A stretch of DNA of 64,000 nucleotides from Azospirillum thiophilum (GTDB lineage Bacteria; Pseudomonadota; Alphaproteobacteria; Azospirillales; Azospirillaceae): positions 889,001 through 953,000 of the forward strand of contig NZ_CP012402.1 of the NCBI RefSeq assembly GCF_001305595.1. The letters run 5' to 3'. A model generated the notes under the pieces. The model searched no databases. It had not been told where the DNA came from and saw only the letters and a list, made by a program, of their open reading frames with translations. Position 1 is the first letter of the stretch, and each line of letters opens with the position of its first letter. Below, one piece after another: positions 29,360-38,128 of this stretch. A program made the translations under genes and the position numbers.

Positions 29360-30853
29360 TCAGGCGGCGTCGAGGCAGACGTATTTCAGGTCGGTGAAGG
29401 CCTCCAGCCCATGGCGCGAGCCTTCGCGGCCCAGGCCGGACTGCTTGACCCCGCCGAAGGGAATCGGCGCGCCGGTGATCTTCACCCGGTTGACCGCCAC
29501 CATCCCGTATTGCAGCGCCCGCGGCAGGCGCAGGATGCGGTTGGCATCGCGGGTCACCAGATAGGCGACGAGGCCGTAGTCGGTGTCGTTGGCGCGGGCC
29601 ACCACCTCCGCCTCATCGTCGAAGGGCAGCAGGGCGGCGACCGGGCCGAAGGTTTCCTCGCGCAGGATCAGCGAGTCCGGCGCCACGTCGGCCAGCACGG
29701 TCGGGCGGTAGAACAGCGGGCCGGCAGGATGGACGGCGCCGCCGGTCAGGCAGCGGGCACCGCGCGCCACCGCGTCGCGGACATGCTCCGCGCATTTGGC
29801 GACGGCAGCCCCATGCATCAGCGGGCCGATCTGCACGTCCGGCTTCAGCCCCGGCCCGACGCGCAGTGCCGCGGTGCGGGCGCTGAAGGCGGCGCAGAAG
29901 GCGTCATACAGCGGGCGCTGCACATAGATTCGGTTGGCGGCGAGACAGTCCTGGCCGGAGGTGGCGAACTTCGCGTCGATGGCGATGTCCACCGTCCGCT
30001 CCAGGTCGGCGTCGGCGAAGACCAGCAACGGCGCGTGGCCGCCCAGCTCCATCACCAGCCGCTTCATGGTGGGGGCGCAGCGCGCGGCGATGCGGCGGCC
30101 GATTTCGGTCGAGCCGGTGAAGCTCATGGCACGGACGCGGGCGTCGTCGCACAGCGCGCCAACCAGCGGCTCCGGCGCACCGGTCAGGATGTTGAGGACG
30201 CCGCCGGGGATGCCGGCCCGTTCCGCCAGCTCGGCCAGCGCCAGTGCCGACAGCGGCGTCGCGGAGGCGGCGTGCGCCACCACCGTGCAGCCGGCCGCCA
30301 GCGCCGCCGCCGCCTTGCGGGTCAGCATCGCCGACGGGAAGTTCCACGGCGTCGCCACCCCGACGACGCCCAACGGTTCGCGCCGCAGCAGCATTTCGGC
30401 GTCCGGCAGATGGCTGGCGACGCTCTCTACCCCCACCCGCTTGGCCTCTTCGGCGTACCATTCGACGAAGGAGGCGGCGTAGTCGATCTCGCCGCGGGAT
30501 TCGGCGAGCGGCTTGCCCTGCTCCAGCGTCATCAGCAGGGCGAGATCCTCCCTGGCGGCGGTGATGCGGTCGAACCAGTCGCGCAGGCGGGCGGCGCGGT
30601 CCTGCGGCAGCCGGGCGCTCCAGGCCGGAAAGGCCGCCGCCGCCGCGGAGATGGCGGCGGTCGCCTGGGGCGCGTTCAGGGCGGCGACGCGGGCGACCGT
30701 GCGGCCGCTTGCCGGATCGAATACCGCGAAGGTGGCGCCGTCCGGCGCCGCGGTCCAACGCCCGCCGACATAGGCGAGCTCGCGCAACAAGCGGCGGTCG
30801 GACAGGCGGCCGACGGCGTCGTGATGGTCCAGGCGGGAGACCTGCGCGGTCAT
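29360..30853 (-). CDS. doeC: Aldehyde dehydrogenase of ectoine degradation (DoeC/Ssd, GabD-like)
   Basis: 497 aa. Oxidises aspartate-semialdehyde (from the DoeD step) to aspartate; close in type to succinate-semialdehyde dehydrogenases. Catalytic Cys303 in SGQDCLAANR, general base Glu in VMELGGHAP, oxyanion Asn in TPWNFPSAM, LEQGKPLAES typical of GabD. Oddity: the coenzyme-binding motif that is normally VVKPAExTP reads VVAHAASATP, losing both the Lys and the Glu that contact the NAD(P) adenosine ribose, so cofactor affinity may be altered. First gene of the pair with doeD; a repeated GGAGA-type element lies in its upstream gap next to the Lrp gene. Confidence 0.86.
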   Translation of the reverse strand: MTAQVSRLDHHDAVGRLSDRRLLRELAYVGGRWTAAPDGATFAVFDPASGRTVARVAALNAPQATAAISAAAAAFPAWSARLPQDRAARLRDWFDRITAAREDLALLMTLEQGKPLAESRGEIDYAASFVEWYAEEAKRVGVESVASHLPDAEMLLRREPLGVVGVATPWNFPSAMLTRKAAAALAAGCTVVAHAASATPLSALALAELAERAGIPGGVLNILTGAPEPLVGALCDDARVRAMSFTGSTEIGRRIAARCAPTMKRLVMELGGHAPLLVFADADLERTVDIAIDAKFATSGQDCLAANRIYVQRPLYDAFCAAFSARTAALRVGPGLKPDVQIGPLMHGAAVAKCAEHVRDAVARGARCLTGGAVHPAGPLFYRPTVLADVAPDSLILREETFGPVAALLPFDDEAEVVARANDTDYGLVAYLVTRDANRILRLPRALQYGMVAVNRVKITGAPIPFGGVKQSGLGREGSRHGLEAFTDLKYVCLDAA

Positions 30854-30940
30854 GGGGGCACCTCCTGCGAAGGGCGGGGGCTGCGGAAAACGGAAACCGG
30901 CGCCGGTGCGCCGCTGTCCCGGATCCTAGCGGGGGTGCGG

Positions 30941-31020
30941 TGGAGAATGTGTCCGAAGCGGGGGCGCGTGGTGGAGAGTGTCTCTTCGTCGGGGCGGGGT
31001 CGGAGAGAGAGTCTCTATCG
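30941..31020. promoter_or_regulatory. Phased repeat array upstream of doeC, possible Lrp/AsnC sites
   Basis: Three related elements, GGAGAATGTGTCC (30942), GGAGAGTGTCTC (30973) and GGAGAGAGAGTCTC (about 31002), recur every ~30 bp, close to three DNA turns. Two contain GAGA/TCTC inverted halves. Phased sites are typical of octameric Lrp-type regulators, and the lrp-like gene is immediately adjacent. The array overlaps or abuts the 3' end of that gene. Confidence 0.45.
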
Positions 31021-31524
31021 CGGCGGGATCGGCCCGTCCTGCTCCCCCATCAGCGCCTCCAGCGGCATGGCCGGGTCGTCCTTCACCGTCCGCGTCACGA
31101 TGTAGGTGAAATAGCGGTCGATTCCGGCATCGCCGTCCAGAAGCCGGTCGATGATGCGCTGGTAGGCGTCCACGTCCTGGGCCACCACGCGCAGGATGTA
31201 GTCGACCCCGCCGCCGACCGACCAGCAGGAGACGATCCCCGGCTCGGCCCGAACCGCTCGCTCGAACCGGTCGAAGTCGGCTTGCCGGTGGGAGCCCAGC
31301 GTCACCTCGACCAGGGCCATGGCGAAGGGCGTCACCTGCCGCAGCGCCAGCCGCGCATGATAGCCGACGACGATTCCGGCCGTCTCCAGCCGGCGCAGCC
31401 GGACCCAGCAGGGGGTCGGCGACAGCCCGACCCGCTCGGCCAGCGCCAGCTTGGTGATGCGGCCGTCGCGCTGGATTTCCGCCAGGATGCGCAGGTCGAT
31501 GGGGTCGAGCTTCAGGTCGGGCAT
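31015..31524 (-). CDS. doeX: Lrp/AsnC family transcriptional regulator of ectoine catabolism
   Basis: 169 aa. N-terminal HTH (about residues 5-60, LDPIDLRILAEIQRDGRITK; LALAERVGLSPTPCWVRLRR) and C-terminal RAM/ligand domain (VEVTLGSHRQADFDRFERAV, VGGGVDYILRVVAQDVDAY). In ectoine gene clusters an AsnC/Lrp regulator (DoeX/AsnC) controls catabolic genes with an intermediate such as a diaminobutyrate derivative as effector. Located between enuR (divergent, 98 bp away) and the doeC-doeD pair in the same direction, which matches the published cluster type. Confidence 0.85.
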   Translation of the reverse strand: MPDLKLDPIDLRILAEIQRDGRITKLALAERVGLSPTPCWVRLRRLETAGIVVGYHARLALRQVTPFAMALVEVTLGSHRQADFDRFERAVRAEPGIVSCWSVGGGVDYILRVVAQDVDAYQRIIDRLLDGDAGIDRYFTYIVTRTVKDDPAMPLEALMGEQDGPIPPR

Positions 31525-31587
31525 GGGGCGGGCATGGGGTTGGTTGTCCGTTGTGGTGGCGACCGACGATGTCCGCGCTTTTCACCA

Positions 31588-31604
31588 TTGTCAAATGTGA
31601 TGAC
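31588..31604. promoter_or_regulatory. Inverted element TTGTCA-N-TGAC upstream of enuR
   Basis: GTCA (31590-31593) and TGAC (31601-31604) arms lie in the 98-bp divergent gap between doeX and enuR. The left half TTGTCA also occurs in the direct repeats upstream of ehuA, so it may be the recognition half-site of EnuR. This is pattern matching only. Confidence 0.35.
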
Positions 31605-31622
31605 TTTGAGCAGAAATGTTGC

Positions 31623-33008
31623 ATGACAAAGTGGCACCCCGATGCATCCGCCTTGAGCAGGCCCGTCTATCTCTCGTTGGCCGACCAGGTGCAACGGGCG
31701 ATCACCGCAGGGCGATTGGTGGTCGGCGAACAGCTGCCGACCCACCGGCAGCTTGCCGACGAATTGGGCATTTCCGTCCAGACCGTCAGCCGGGCCTATG
31801 AGGAACTGATCCGCCGCGGCCTGATCAGCGGCGAGACCGGGCGCGGCACCTTCATCCGCGCCGCGCAGACGGAGGTCGACCCGCCCTACATCCCCCAGCG
31901 CACCGACGAGGTGATCGACCTGTCGATCCTGAAACCGGTGTGCGAGCCGCTGCATGTCGAGGCGATGCGCCAGGCACTGGCCGAGTTGTCGGCCAACCTG
32001 CCGCCGGCCGTGGTGCTGTCCTTCCGCCCCAACACCCTGTTCGCCCGCCACCGGGCGACGGCGGTGTCGTGGCTGCGCCACTGCGGGGTGGAGGCCGCGG
32101 CCGCCAACGTGACCCTGACCAACGGCGCCACTGCCGGCATGACCATCGCCCTGATGGCCGCCGCCCCGCCGGGATCGACCGTGGTGACGGAGGAGGTCGG
32201 ACACCACACGCTGCTGCCGCTCGCCTCCTATCTCGGCATCAAGCTGCGCGGCGTCGCCATCGACGAGGAGGGGATCCGGCCGGACTCGCTCGACGCCGCC
32301 TGCCGGGACGGGGCGGCCAAGGCCCTGTTCGTCATGCCCAATCCGATCAACGCCACCGCCACCCAGATGGGCCACGCCCGGCGCGCCGACATTGCCCGCG
32401 TCGCCCGGCACCACAACCTGTCGATCGTGGAGAACGACCCGCTCGGCCCGCTGCTGACCGAACGGCTGCCGCCGCTGGCGGCACTGGCGCCGGAACGGAC
32501 GCTCTACGTCACCAGCTTCACCAAGTCGGTGATGCCGGGGCTGCGCACCGGCTATCTGGTGGTGCCCGACCGGCTGCTCGCCGCCGTCGCCAACCGGCAT
32601 CTGGTGACCAACTGGATCGCCACGCCCATCGTCGCCGAGATCGCCACCCGCTGGGTCGAGAGCGGCTTCGCGATGGAGATGGTCGACTGGCAACGCAAGG
32701 CGCTGCGCCGCCGGCACGAACTGGCCGCGCAGATCCTGAAGGGGATTCCCCACCGCAGCCACCCCGAGGGGCTGCATCTGTGGCTGCCGCTGGGCGAGGG
32801 GCGGCCGGAAGCGACCTTCGTGTCGCATGCCCGCCTCCAGGGCGTCGCGCTGGCGCCGGGATCGGCCTTCGCCATCGGCCCCGGCACGCGGCCCGACGCG
32901 CTGCGCGTCTCCATCGGTTCGACCACCGAGGCGGAGCTGCATGCCGGGCTGGGCGTGATCGTCAATCTGCTGAACAGCGACCCGGAGCCGGTGCTGCTCG
33001 CCATGTGA
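31623..33008 (+). CDS. enuR: MocR/GntR-type PLP-dependent regulator EnuR
   Basis: 461 aa. N-terminal GntR winged helix (residues ~15-80, LPTHRQLADELGISVQTVSR) fused to a fold-type I aminotransferase domain with PLP Lys301 in SFTKSVMPGLRTGYL and MPNPINATATQ. EnuR is the MocR repressor of ectoine import and catabolism; its PLP-bound form senses N-alpha-acetyl-diaminobutyrate. Position directly upstream of ehuA and adjacent to the AsnC gene matches the known cluster. ATG 31623 gives the standard MTKWxPD start; the frame upstream to 31551 is open but unlike the family. Confidence 0.88.
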   Translation: MTKWHPDASALSRPVYLSLADQVQRAITAGRLVVGEQLPTHRQLADELGISVQTVSRAYEELIRRGLISGETGRGTFIRAAQTEVDPPYIPQRTDEVIDLSILKPVCEPLHVEAMRQALAELSANLPPAVVLSFRPNTLFARHRATAVSWLRHCGVEAAAANVTLTNGATAGMTIALMAAAPPGSTVVTEEVGHHTLLPLASYLGIKLRGVAIDEEGIRPDSLDAACRDGAAKALFVMPNPINATATQMGHARRADIARVARHHNLSIVENDPLGPLLTERLPPLAALAPERTLYVTSFTKSVMPGLRTGYLVVPDRLLAAVANRHLVTNWIATPIVAEIATRWVESGFAMEMVDWQRKALRRRHELAAQILKGIPHRSHPEGLHLWLPLGEGRPEATFVSHARLQGVALAPGSAFAIGPGTRPDALRVSIGSTTEAELHAGLGVIVNLLNSDPEPVLLAM

Positions 33009-33028
33009 TTCCCCGCAACGCCGCTATA

Positions 33029-33064
33029 TTGTCATGATTTTATTTTCCAGATTGACATGATTTA
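33029..33064. promoter_or_regulatory. Direct repeat TTG(T/A)CATGATTT upstream of ehuA
   Basis: TTGTCATGATTT (33029-33040) and TTGACATGATTT (33052-33063) are spaced 23 bp apart, about two helical turns, in the AT-rich 116-bp gap between enuR and ehuA. This is the likely promoter of the uptake/catabolic operon; the phased repeats are a good candidate for an EnuR operator since MocR regulators often bind direct repeats. Confidence 0.5.
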
Positions 33065-33124
33065 AGAGGTTCCGCATCGTTTGGACACATCGGCGGTCGC
33101 CAACCATGACAAGGGAAGACCGGT

Positions 33125-33910
33125 GTGACCGAAACCATCATCGACATCGACCGCGTCACCAAGAGCTACGGCTCGCACACCGTGCTGAAGGATCTGTCCT
33201 TTTCGGTGCAGCCGGGCGAGAAGCTCGCTCTGATCGGGCCGTCCGGCTCCGGCAAGACGACGATCCTGCGGACGTTGATGACGCTGGAGACCATCGAAAG
33301 CGGCAATATCCGCATCGACGGCGAGAACCTGTTCCATATGGAGCGCCAGGGCCGGCTGGTCCCCGCCGACGAGGCGCATCTGCACCGGATGCGGACCAAG
33401 ATCGGCATGGTGTTCCAGCTGTTCAACCTATTCCCGCACAAATGCGTGCTGGACAACGTCACGCTGGCGCCGATGCTGACCAAGGGCGTCAAGGCCGCCG
33501 ATGCCGAACGCCGGGCCATGGAGCTGCTGGACCTCGTCGGGCTCGCCGACAAGGCCCGCGCGATGCCGGCGCAGCTGTCGGGCGGCCAGAAGCAGCGGGT
33601 GGCCATCGCCCGTGCCCTGGCGCTGCAACCCCGGATCATGCTGTTCGACGAGGTGACCTCGGCGCTCGACCCCGAATTGGTGGAGGAGGTGCTGAACGTC
33701 ATGCGGATGCTGGGCTCCACCACCGACATGACCATGCTGCTGGTGACCCACGAGATGAGCTTCGCCCATGATTTCGCCGACCGCGTCCTGTTCTTCGACC
33801 GCGGCCGCATCGTGGAGGAAGGGCCGCCGGACATCCTGTTCTCCAATCCGTCCCATGAGCGGACCCAGGCCTTCCTGAAGAAGATCATCGCCGCCGGCCA
33901 GCGCATCTGA
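33125..33910 (+). CDS. ehuA: Ectoine/hydroxyectoine ABC transporter ATP-binding protein
   Basis: 261-aa polar amino-acid-type ATPase. Walker A GPSGSGKTT (about residues 39-47), Q-loop GMVFQLFNLFPH, signature LSGGQKQR, Walker B IMLFDEVTSALD, H-loop LVTHEM. The insertion HMERQGRLVPADEAHLHRMR is characteristic of EhuA compared with GlnQ. Start is GTG 33125 with AAGGGAAG upstream. First gene of the operon ehuA-ehuC-ehuD-eutA-eutB-eutC-doeA-doeB-ehuB. Confidence 0.92.
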   Translation: MTETIIDIDRVTKSYGSHTVLKDLSFSVQPGEKLALIGPSGSGKTTILRTLMTLETIESGNIRIDGENLFHMERQGRLVPADEAHLHRMRTKIGMVFQLFNLFPHKCVLDNVTLAPMLTKGVKAADAERRAMELLDLVGLADKARAMPAQLSGGQKQRVAIARALALQPRIMLFDEVTSALDPELVEEVLNVMRMLGSTTDMTMLLVTHEMSFAHDFADRVLFFDRGRIVEEGPPDILFSNPSHERTQAFLKKIIAAGQRI

Positions 33911-33946
33911 CCCGCAACTGTTCCAAACGCAGGAGAACTCGGCGCC

Positions 33947-34606
33947 ATGGCTGACTGGGCCGGCTATCTGGGCTTGATGCTGAACGGCGCGCTGGTGACG
34001 GCGGAACTGACCGTTCTGGGCTGCGCGCTGGCCCTGCCGGTGGCCTTCGCCGCCGGGCTGGGCCGGCTGTCGCGCCTCGGCAGCGTGCGCGCCGTCTCCA
34101 TCGCCTACATCGAATTCTTCCGCGGCACGTCGATCTTCGTCCAGCTGTTCTGGGCCTATTTCGTCCTGCCGCTGATCGGGGTGACGCTGACGCCGCTGCA
34201 GGCCGGCGTGCTGGCGCTCGGGCTGAATGTCGGCGCCTATGGCGCGGAGGTGGTGCGGGCAGCGGTGCAATCCATCGGGCGGGAACAGCACGAGGCCTGC
34301 GTCGCGCTGAATCTGACGCGCTGGCAGAGCCTGCGCCACGTCCTGCTGCCGCAGGCGACGGTGGTGATGGTGCCGACCTTCTGCAACAACGCCATCGAAC
34401 TGCTGAAGGCGACCTCGGTCGTCTCGCTGATCTCGCTCAGCGACCTCACCTTCCAGGCGCAGGTCGTGCGGTCGCAGACCGGCAGCACCGCCCTGCCCTT
34501 CCTGACCGTGCTGGTCGTCTATTTCCTCTTCGCCAGCCTGATTTCGTTCGGCATGAAGGCGCTGGAGCGCCGCATGTCCCGCGGCCTCGACGGCCTTCGC
34601 ATCTGA
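33947..34606 (+). CDS. ehuC: Ectoine/hydroxyectoine ABC transporter permease EhuC
   Basis: 219-aa inner-membrane subunit of the HisM/GlnP family: five hydrophobic segments, the start ALVTAELTVLGCALALPVAF, FFRGTSIFVQLFWAYFVLPL and the EAA loop EACVALNLTRWQSLRHVLLP that docks on the ATPase. It pairs with EhuD to form the channel. GCAGGAG lies a few bases before ATG 33947, 36 bp after ehuA. Confidence 0.91.
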   Translation: MADWAGYLGLMLNGALVTAELTVLGCALALPVAFAAGLGRLSRLGSVRAVSIAYIEFFRGTSIFVQLFWAYFVLPLIGVTLTPLQAGVLALGLNVGAYGAEVVRAAVQSIGREQHEACVALNLTRWQSLRHVLLPQATVVMVPTFCNNAIELLKATSVVSLISLSDLTFQAQVVRSQTGSTALPFLTVLVVYFLFASLISFGMKALERRMSRGLDGLRI

Positions 34607-34647
34607 GCCCGTCCGGGCACATCCGGGCACATCTGGGGAAACCGGCC

Positions 34648-35304
34648 ATGGAATGGGATTGGGACTTCGTCCGCGAAATCATGCCGACGCTGCTGGACGG
34701 GCTGCGCATCACGCTGCTGGCCACGCTGCTCGGCTCCGTCCTGGCGGGGGCTGCCGGGCTGGGCTTCGCCCTGCTGCGCCGGTCGAAACGCCGGGCGGTG
34801 GCGCGGACCACCGGTTTCGTCGTGGAGTTCATCCGCGGCACGCCCCTGCTGGTGCAGCTCTATTTCCTGTTCTACGTGCTGCCGGAGCTCGGCGTTCTGC
34901 TGTCGCCGCTGGCCGCCGGGGTGATCGGGCTCGGCCTGCATTACGCCACCTACACGGCGGAGGTCTTCCGCGCCGGCATCGACAACACGCCGCGCGGCCA
35001 GTGGGAGGCGGCGAAGGCCTGCAACCTCACGCCCTACCAGACCTGGCGGCATGTCATCCTGCCGCAGGCGATCCCGCCGATGATCCCGGCGCTGGCGAAC
35101 TACTTCGTCGCGATGTTCAAGGAGACGCCGCTGCTCTCCGCCATCACGGTGATCGAGCTGATGAGCCAGGCCCGCAGCGTCGCCAACACCAACTACCGCT
35201 ATCTGGAGCCGATGACGATGGTCGGCGTCCTGTTCCTCTGCATCAGCCTGATCGCGGTGCCTGCCCTCCACATGCTGGAACGCCGTTTCCGGCCGGCCCG
35301 CTGA
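34648..35304 (+). CDS. ehuD: Ectoine/hydroxyectoine ABC transporter permease EhuD
   Basis: 218-aa second permease of the same family, homologous to EhuC over its length. Landmarks: DGLRITLLATLLGSVLAG, EFIRGTPLLVQLYFLFYVLP, EAA loop EAAKACNLTPYQTWRHVILP and ALANYFVAMFKETPLLSAIT. About five membrane segments. Placed 41 bp downstream of ehuC and 19 bp upstream of eutA, in one transcription unit. Confidence 0.91.
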   Translation: MEWDWDFVREIMPTLLDGLRITLLATLLGSVLAGAAGLGFALLRRSKRRAVARTTGFVVEFIRGTPLLVQLYFLFYVLPELGVLLSPLAAGVIGLGLHYATYTAEVFRAGIDNTPRGQWEAAKACNLTPYQTWRHVILPQAIPPMIPALANYFVAMFKETPLLSAITVIELMSQARSVANTNYRYLEPMTMVGVLFLCISLIAVPALHMLERRFRPAR

Positions 35305-35323
35305 TCCCGGAGTTTCCCGAGCC

Positions 35324-36109
35324 ATGTCCCCCATTTCCATCCTGCGCTCCGCCGCGCCGCTGGCCTTCGATGCCCGTCCGGTCGAAAAGCGCATCGGTCT
35401 GGTCGTGCTGGCGACCGACCACACCACGGAACCCGACTTCCGCCGCATGGTCGCCGGCGAGCGGATCGGCGTCTACACCGCGCGCATTGCCTACGCCAAC
35501 CCGACGACGCCGGAGAATCTGCGCCGCATGCAGCCCCGCCTTGCCGAGGGTGCCGCGCTGATCCTGCCCGACGAGCCGTTGGACGCCATCTGCTATTCCT
35601 GCACCTCGGCCAGCGTCGTCATGGGCGATGCTGCGATTGAGGCCGCCATTGCGGCGGTCAAGCCGGGCGTTCCGGTCATCACCCCGCCTGCCGCCGCCCG
35701 TCGCGGCCTGACGGCGCTCGGTGCCCGGCGCATCGCCGTGTTGACTCCCTACACCGAGGAGACCAGCCGGCCGATGGCAACCTATTTCGCCGGGCACGGC
35801 TTCGACATCGCGCGCTTCACCTGTTTCGGCCTGGACGACGACCGGGAAATGGCGCGCATCGCGCCGGCCAGTCTGGTGCGGGCCGCGGTGGAAGCGATGC
35901 CGGCCGATGCGGACGCGCTGTTCATCTCCTGCACCGCCCTGCGCTCCGCCGCCGTCGCCGCGGAGATCGAGGCCATCATCGGCCGTCCGGTGGTCACCAG
36001 CAATCAGGCCACCGCCTGGACCGCGCTGCGCCTGTGCGGCGACGACCGGCCCCGGCCGGACGGCGGACGGCTGATGACCCTGCCGCTGCCGGGGGAGGCG
36101 TGGACATGA
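35324..36109 (+). CDS. eutA: Ectoine utilisation protein EutA (Asp/Glu racemase superfamily)
   Basis: 261-aa cytoplasmic protein of the maleate isomerase/Asp-Glu racemase fold, with the two active-site cysteines expected for it (CYSCTSAS near residue 92 and FISCTALRS near 203). EutA, EutB and EutC are thought to convert 5-hydroxyectoine into ectoine; their exact reactions are inferred, not fully shown biochemically. Its stop overlaps the eutB start as ATGA, so the two are translationally coupled. Confidence 0.9.
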   Translation: MSPISILRSAAPLAFDARPVEKRIGLVVLATDHTTEPDFRRMVAGERIGVYTARIAYANPTTPENLRRMQPRLAEGAALILPDEPLDAICYSCTSASVVMGDAAIEAAIAAVKPGVPVITPPAAARRGLTALGARRIAVLTPYTEETSRPMATYFAGHGFDIARFTCFGLDDDREMARIAPASLVRAAVEAMPADADALFISCTALRSAAVAAEIEAIIGRPVVTSNQATAWTALRLCGDDRPRPDGGRLMTLPLPGEAWT

Positions 36110-37104
36110 CCGGCCCCGGCAGCGGCTCCGGCATCGGCCTTGAGGACGTCTTCCGCGCCCGTGCCCGGCTGGCCGGACGGATCGAGAGGACGCCGACCGT
36201 CGCTTCGCCCGGCCTGACCGCGCGCTGCGGCGCTCCGGTCTTCCTGAAGCTGGAGACCCGCCAGACCACCGGCAGCTTCAAGCTGCGCGGCGCCACCAAC
36301 GCGCTGTCCGCCCTGCCGCGCACGGCGCTGGCGACGGGGGTCGCGGCGGCCTCCACCGGCAACCATGGTCGGGCGCTCGCCCATGCCGCCGCCGAGGCCG
36401 GCATCCGCTGCGTCGTCTGCATGTCGGCACTGGTGCCCGCCAACAAGGTCGAGGCGATCCGCGCGCTGGGCGCCGAGATTCGCATCGTCGGCCGGTCCCA
36501 GGACGATGCCCAGCAGGAAGTCGACCGGCTGGTCCGCGAGGAGGGATTCGCCACCGTCCCCCCCTTCGACCATGCCGATGTCATCGCCGGACAGGGCACG
36601 CTGGGGTTGGAGATCGTCGAGGCGGTGCCGGATGTCGAGCTGGTGCTGGTGCCACTGTCCGGCGGCGGGCTGGCCGGTGGCGTCGCGCTGGCTGTCAAGG
36701 CGCTGCGGCCCATGGCGCGGGTCGTCGGCGTCTCGATGGAGCGGGGAGCCGCCATGCATGCCAGCCTGAAGGCCGGGCGTCCGGTCCTGGTCGAGGAGTT
36801 GGAGACGCTGGCGGATTCGCTCGGCGGCGGCATCGGGCTGGACAACCGCCACACCCACCGCCTCGCCGCCGCGCTGCTCGACGAGGTCGTGCTGCTGACC
36901 GAGGCCGAGATCGCCACCGGCATCGCCCACGCCTATGCCGCCGAGCAGGAGATCGTCGAGGGGGCCGGCGCCGTCGGCATCGCCGCCCTGCTCGCCGGCA
37001 AGGCCGTTCCGCGCGGCCCGGCCGTCGCCCTGCTGTCTGGCCGCAACATCGCCATGGACCTGCACCGCCGCATCATCACCGGAGGCGTCCCATGCCCCGC
37101 ATGA
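36106..37104 (+). CDS. eutB: Hydroxyectoine utilisation dehydratase EutB (threonine dehydratase-like)
   Basis: 332-aa fold-type II PLP enzyme. PLP Lys59 in TTGSFKLRGA, substrate loop STGNHGRA, phosphate-binding SGGGLAGG. Related to threonine/serine dehydratase; in ectoine clusters it is proposed to dehydrate the hydroxylated ring or derivative. The frame is open from 36034 but ATG 36106 overlaps the eutA stop and starts the family similarity. Overlaps eutC by 13 bp. Confidence 0.9.
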   Translation: MTGPGSGSGIGLEDVFRARARLAGRIERTPTVASPGLTARCGAPVFLKLETRQTTGSFKLRGATNALSALPRTALATGVAAASTGNHGRALAHAAAEAGIRCVVCMSALVPANKVEAIRALGAEIRIVGRSQDDAQQEVDRLVREEGFATVPPFDHADVIAGQGTLGLEIVEAVPDVELVLVPLSGGGLAGGVALAVKALRPMARVVGVSMERGAAMHASLKAGRPVLVEELETLADSLGGGIGLDNRHTHRLAAALLDEVVLLTEAEIATGIAHAYAAEQEIVEGAGAVGIAALLAGKAVPRGPAVALLSGRNIAMDLHRRIITGGVPCPA

Positions 37105-38096
37105 CCATCCTGACCGAAGCGGAGCTGCGGCGCATCCTGCCGCTCGACCGCGACGCGACGACTTGCGTCGAGGACGCCTTCCTGGCTCTGGCCACCTGTC
37201 CGGTGGCGATGCCGCCGATCCTGCGGCTCGACATCCCGGACCATGCCGGCGGCAGCGGGGGAGAGGTCGACGTCAAGACCGCCTATGTCCCGGGACTGGA
37301 CGGTTTCGCCATCAAGATCAGCCCCGGCTTCTTCGGCAATCCGGCGCTCGGGCTGCCCAGCGTCAACGGGCTGATGGTGCTGCTGAGCAGCCGGACCGGG
37401 CTTGTGGAATGCCTGCTGCTCGACAACGGATATCTCACCGATGTGCGGACCGCGGCAGCCGGGGCGGTCGCCGCCAGGCATCTGTCGCGCCCCGACAGCG
37501 CCGTCGCCACGATCTTCGGGGCCGGTGTCCAGGCGGCCCTGCAGTTGGAGGCGCTGACCCTGGTCCGCCCGATCCGCGAAGCCCGCCTGTGGGCCCGCCA
37601 GCCGGAGCGCGCCGCCGCCACCGCCGCCCGCCTGTCGGACTGGCTCGGCATCCCGGTGCACGCCGTCGCCGACGGGCGGGCGGCGGTCGCCGGGGCCGAC
37701 ATCGTCGTCACCACCACCCCGGCCGAACGGCCGATCCTGATGGCGGACTGGCTGGAGCCGGGCCAGCACGTCACCGCCATGGGATCGGATGCCGAGCACA
37801 AGAACGAACTCGACCCTGCCGTCTTCGACCGGGCCATCCTCTACGTCGCCGACAGCCTGAAGCAGACCCGCCGGCTGGGCGAACTGCACCACGCGATCTC
37901 AGCCGGGGCGGTCGCCGCCGACCGCGACTTTCCCGAGTTGGGCGCGGTCATCGCCGGGCAGGCCGCGGGCCGCACCGCACCCGATGCCATAACCGTCTGC
38001 GACCTCACCGGAACCGGCGTCCAGGACACCGCAATCGCCACGCTGGCGCGCAGCCGGGCCCTGGCGGCCGGCGCCGGCACAATCTTCGACGCCTGA
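37092..38096 (+). CDS. eutC: Ectoine utilisation protein EutC (ornithine cyclodeaminase/mu-crystallin family)
   Basis: 334-aa NAD-binding protein. Ornithine-cyclodeaminase family features: VDVKTAYVPG and AIKISPGFF near the N-terminus, substrate-binding YLTDVRTAAAGAVAARHL, Rossmann start ATIFGAGVQAALQ, TTTPAERPIL and AMGSDAEHKNEL. Likely a reductase step completing the hydroxyectoine-to-ectoine conversion with EutA/EutB. Start ATG 37092 lies inside eutB (13-bp overlap). Confidence 0.9.
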   Translation: MPRMTILTEAELRRILPLDRDATTCVEDAFLALATCPVAMPPILRLDIPDHAGGSGGEVDVKTAYVPGLDGFAIKISPGFFGNPALGLPSVNGLMVLLSSRTGLVECLLLDNGYLTDVRTAAAGAVAARHLSRPDSAVATIFGAGVQAALQLEALTLVRPIREARLWARQPERAAATAARLSDWLGIPVHAVADGRAAVAGADIVVTTTPAERPILMADWLEPGQHVTAMGSDAEHKNELDPAVFDRAILYVADSLKQTRRLGELHHAISAGAVAADRDFPELGAVIAGQAAGRTAPDAITVCDLTGTGVQDTAIATLARSRALAAGAGTIFDA

Positions 38097-38128
38097 CCAA
38101 CGCCTCTTCTCAAGCGAGAGACCCGAAC

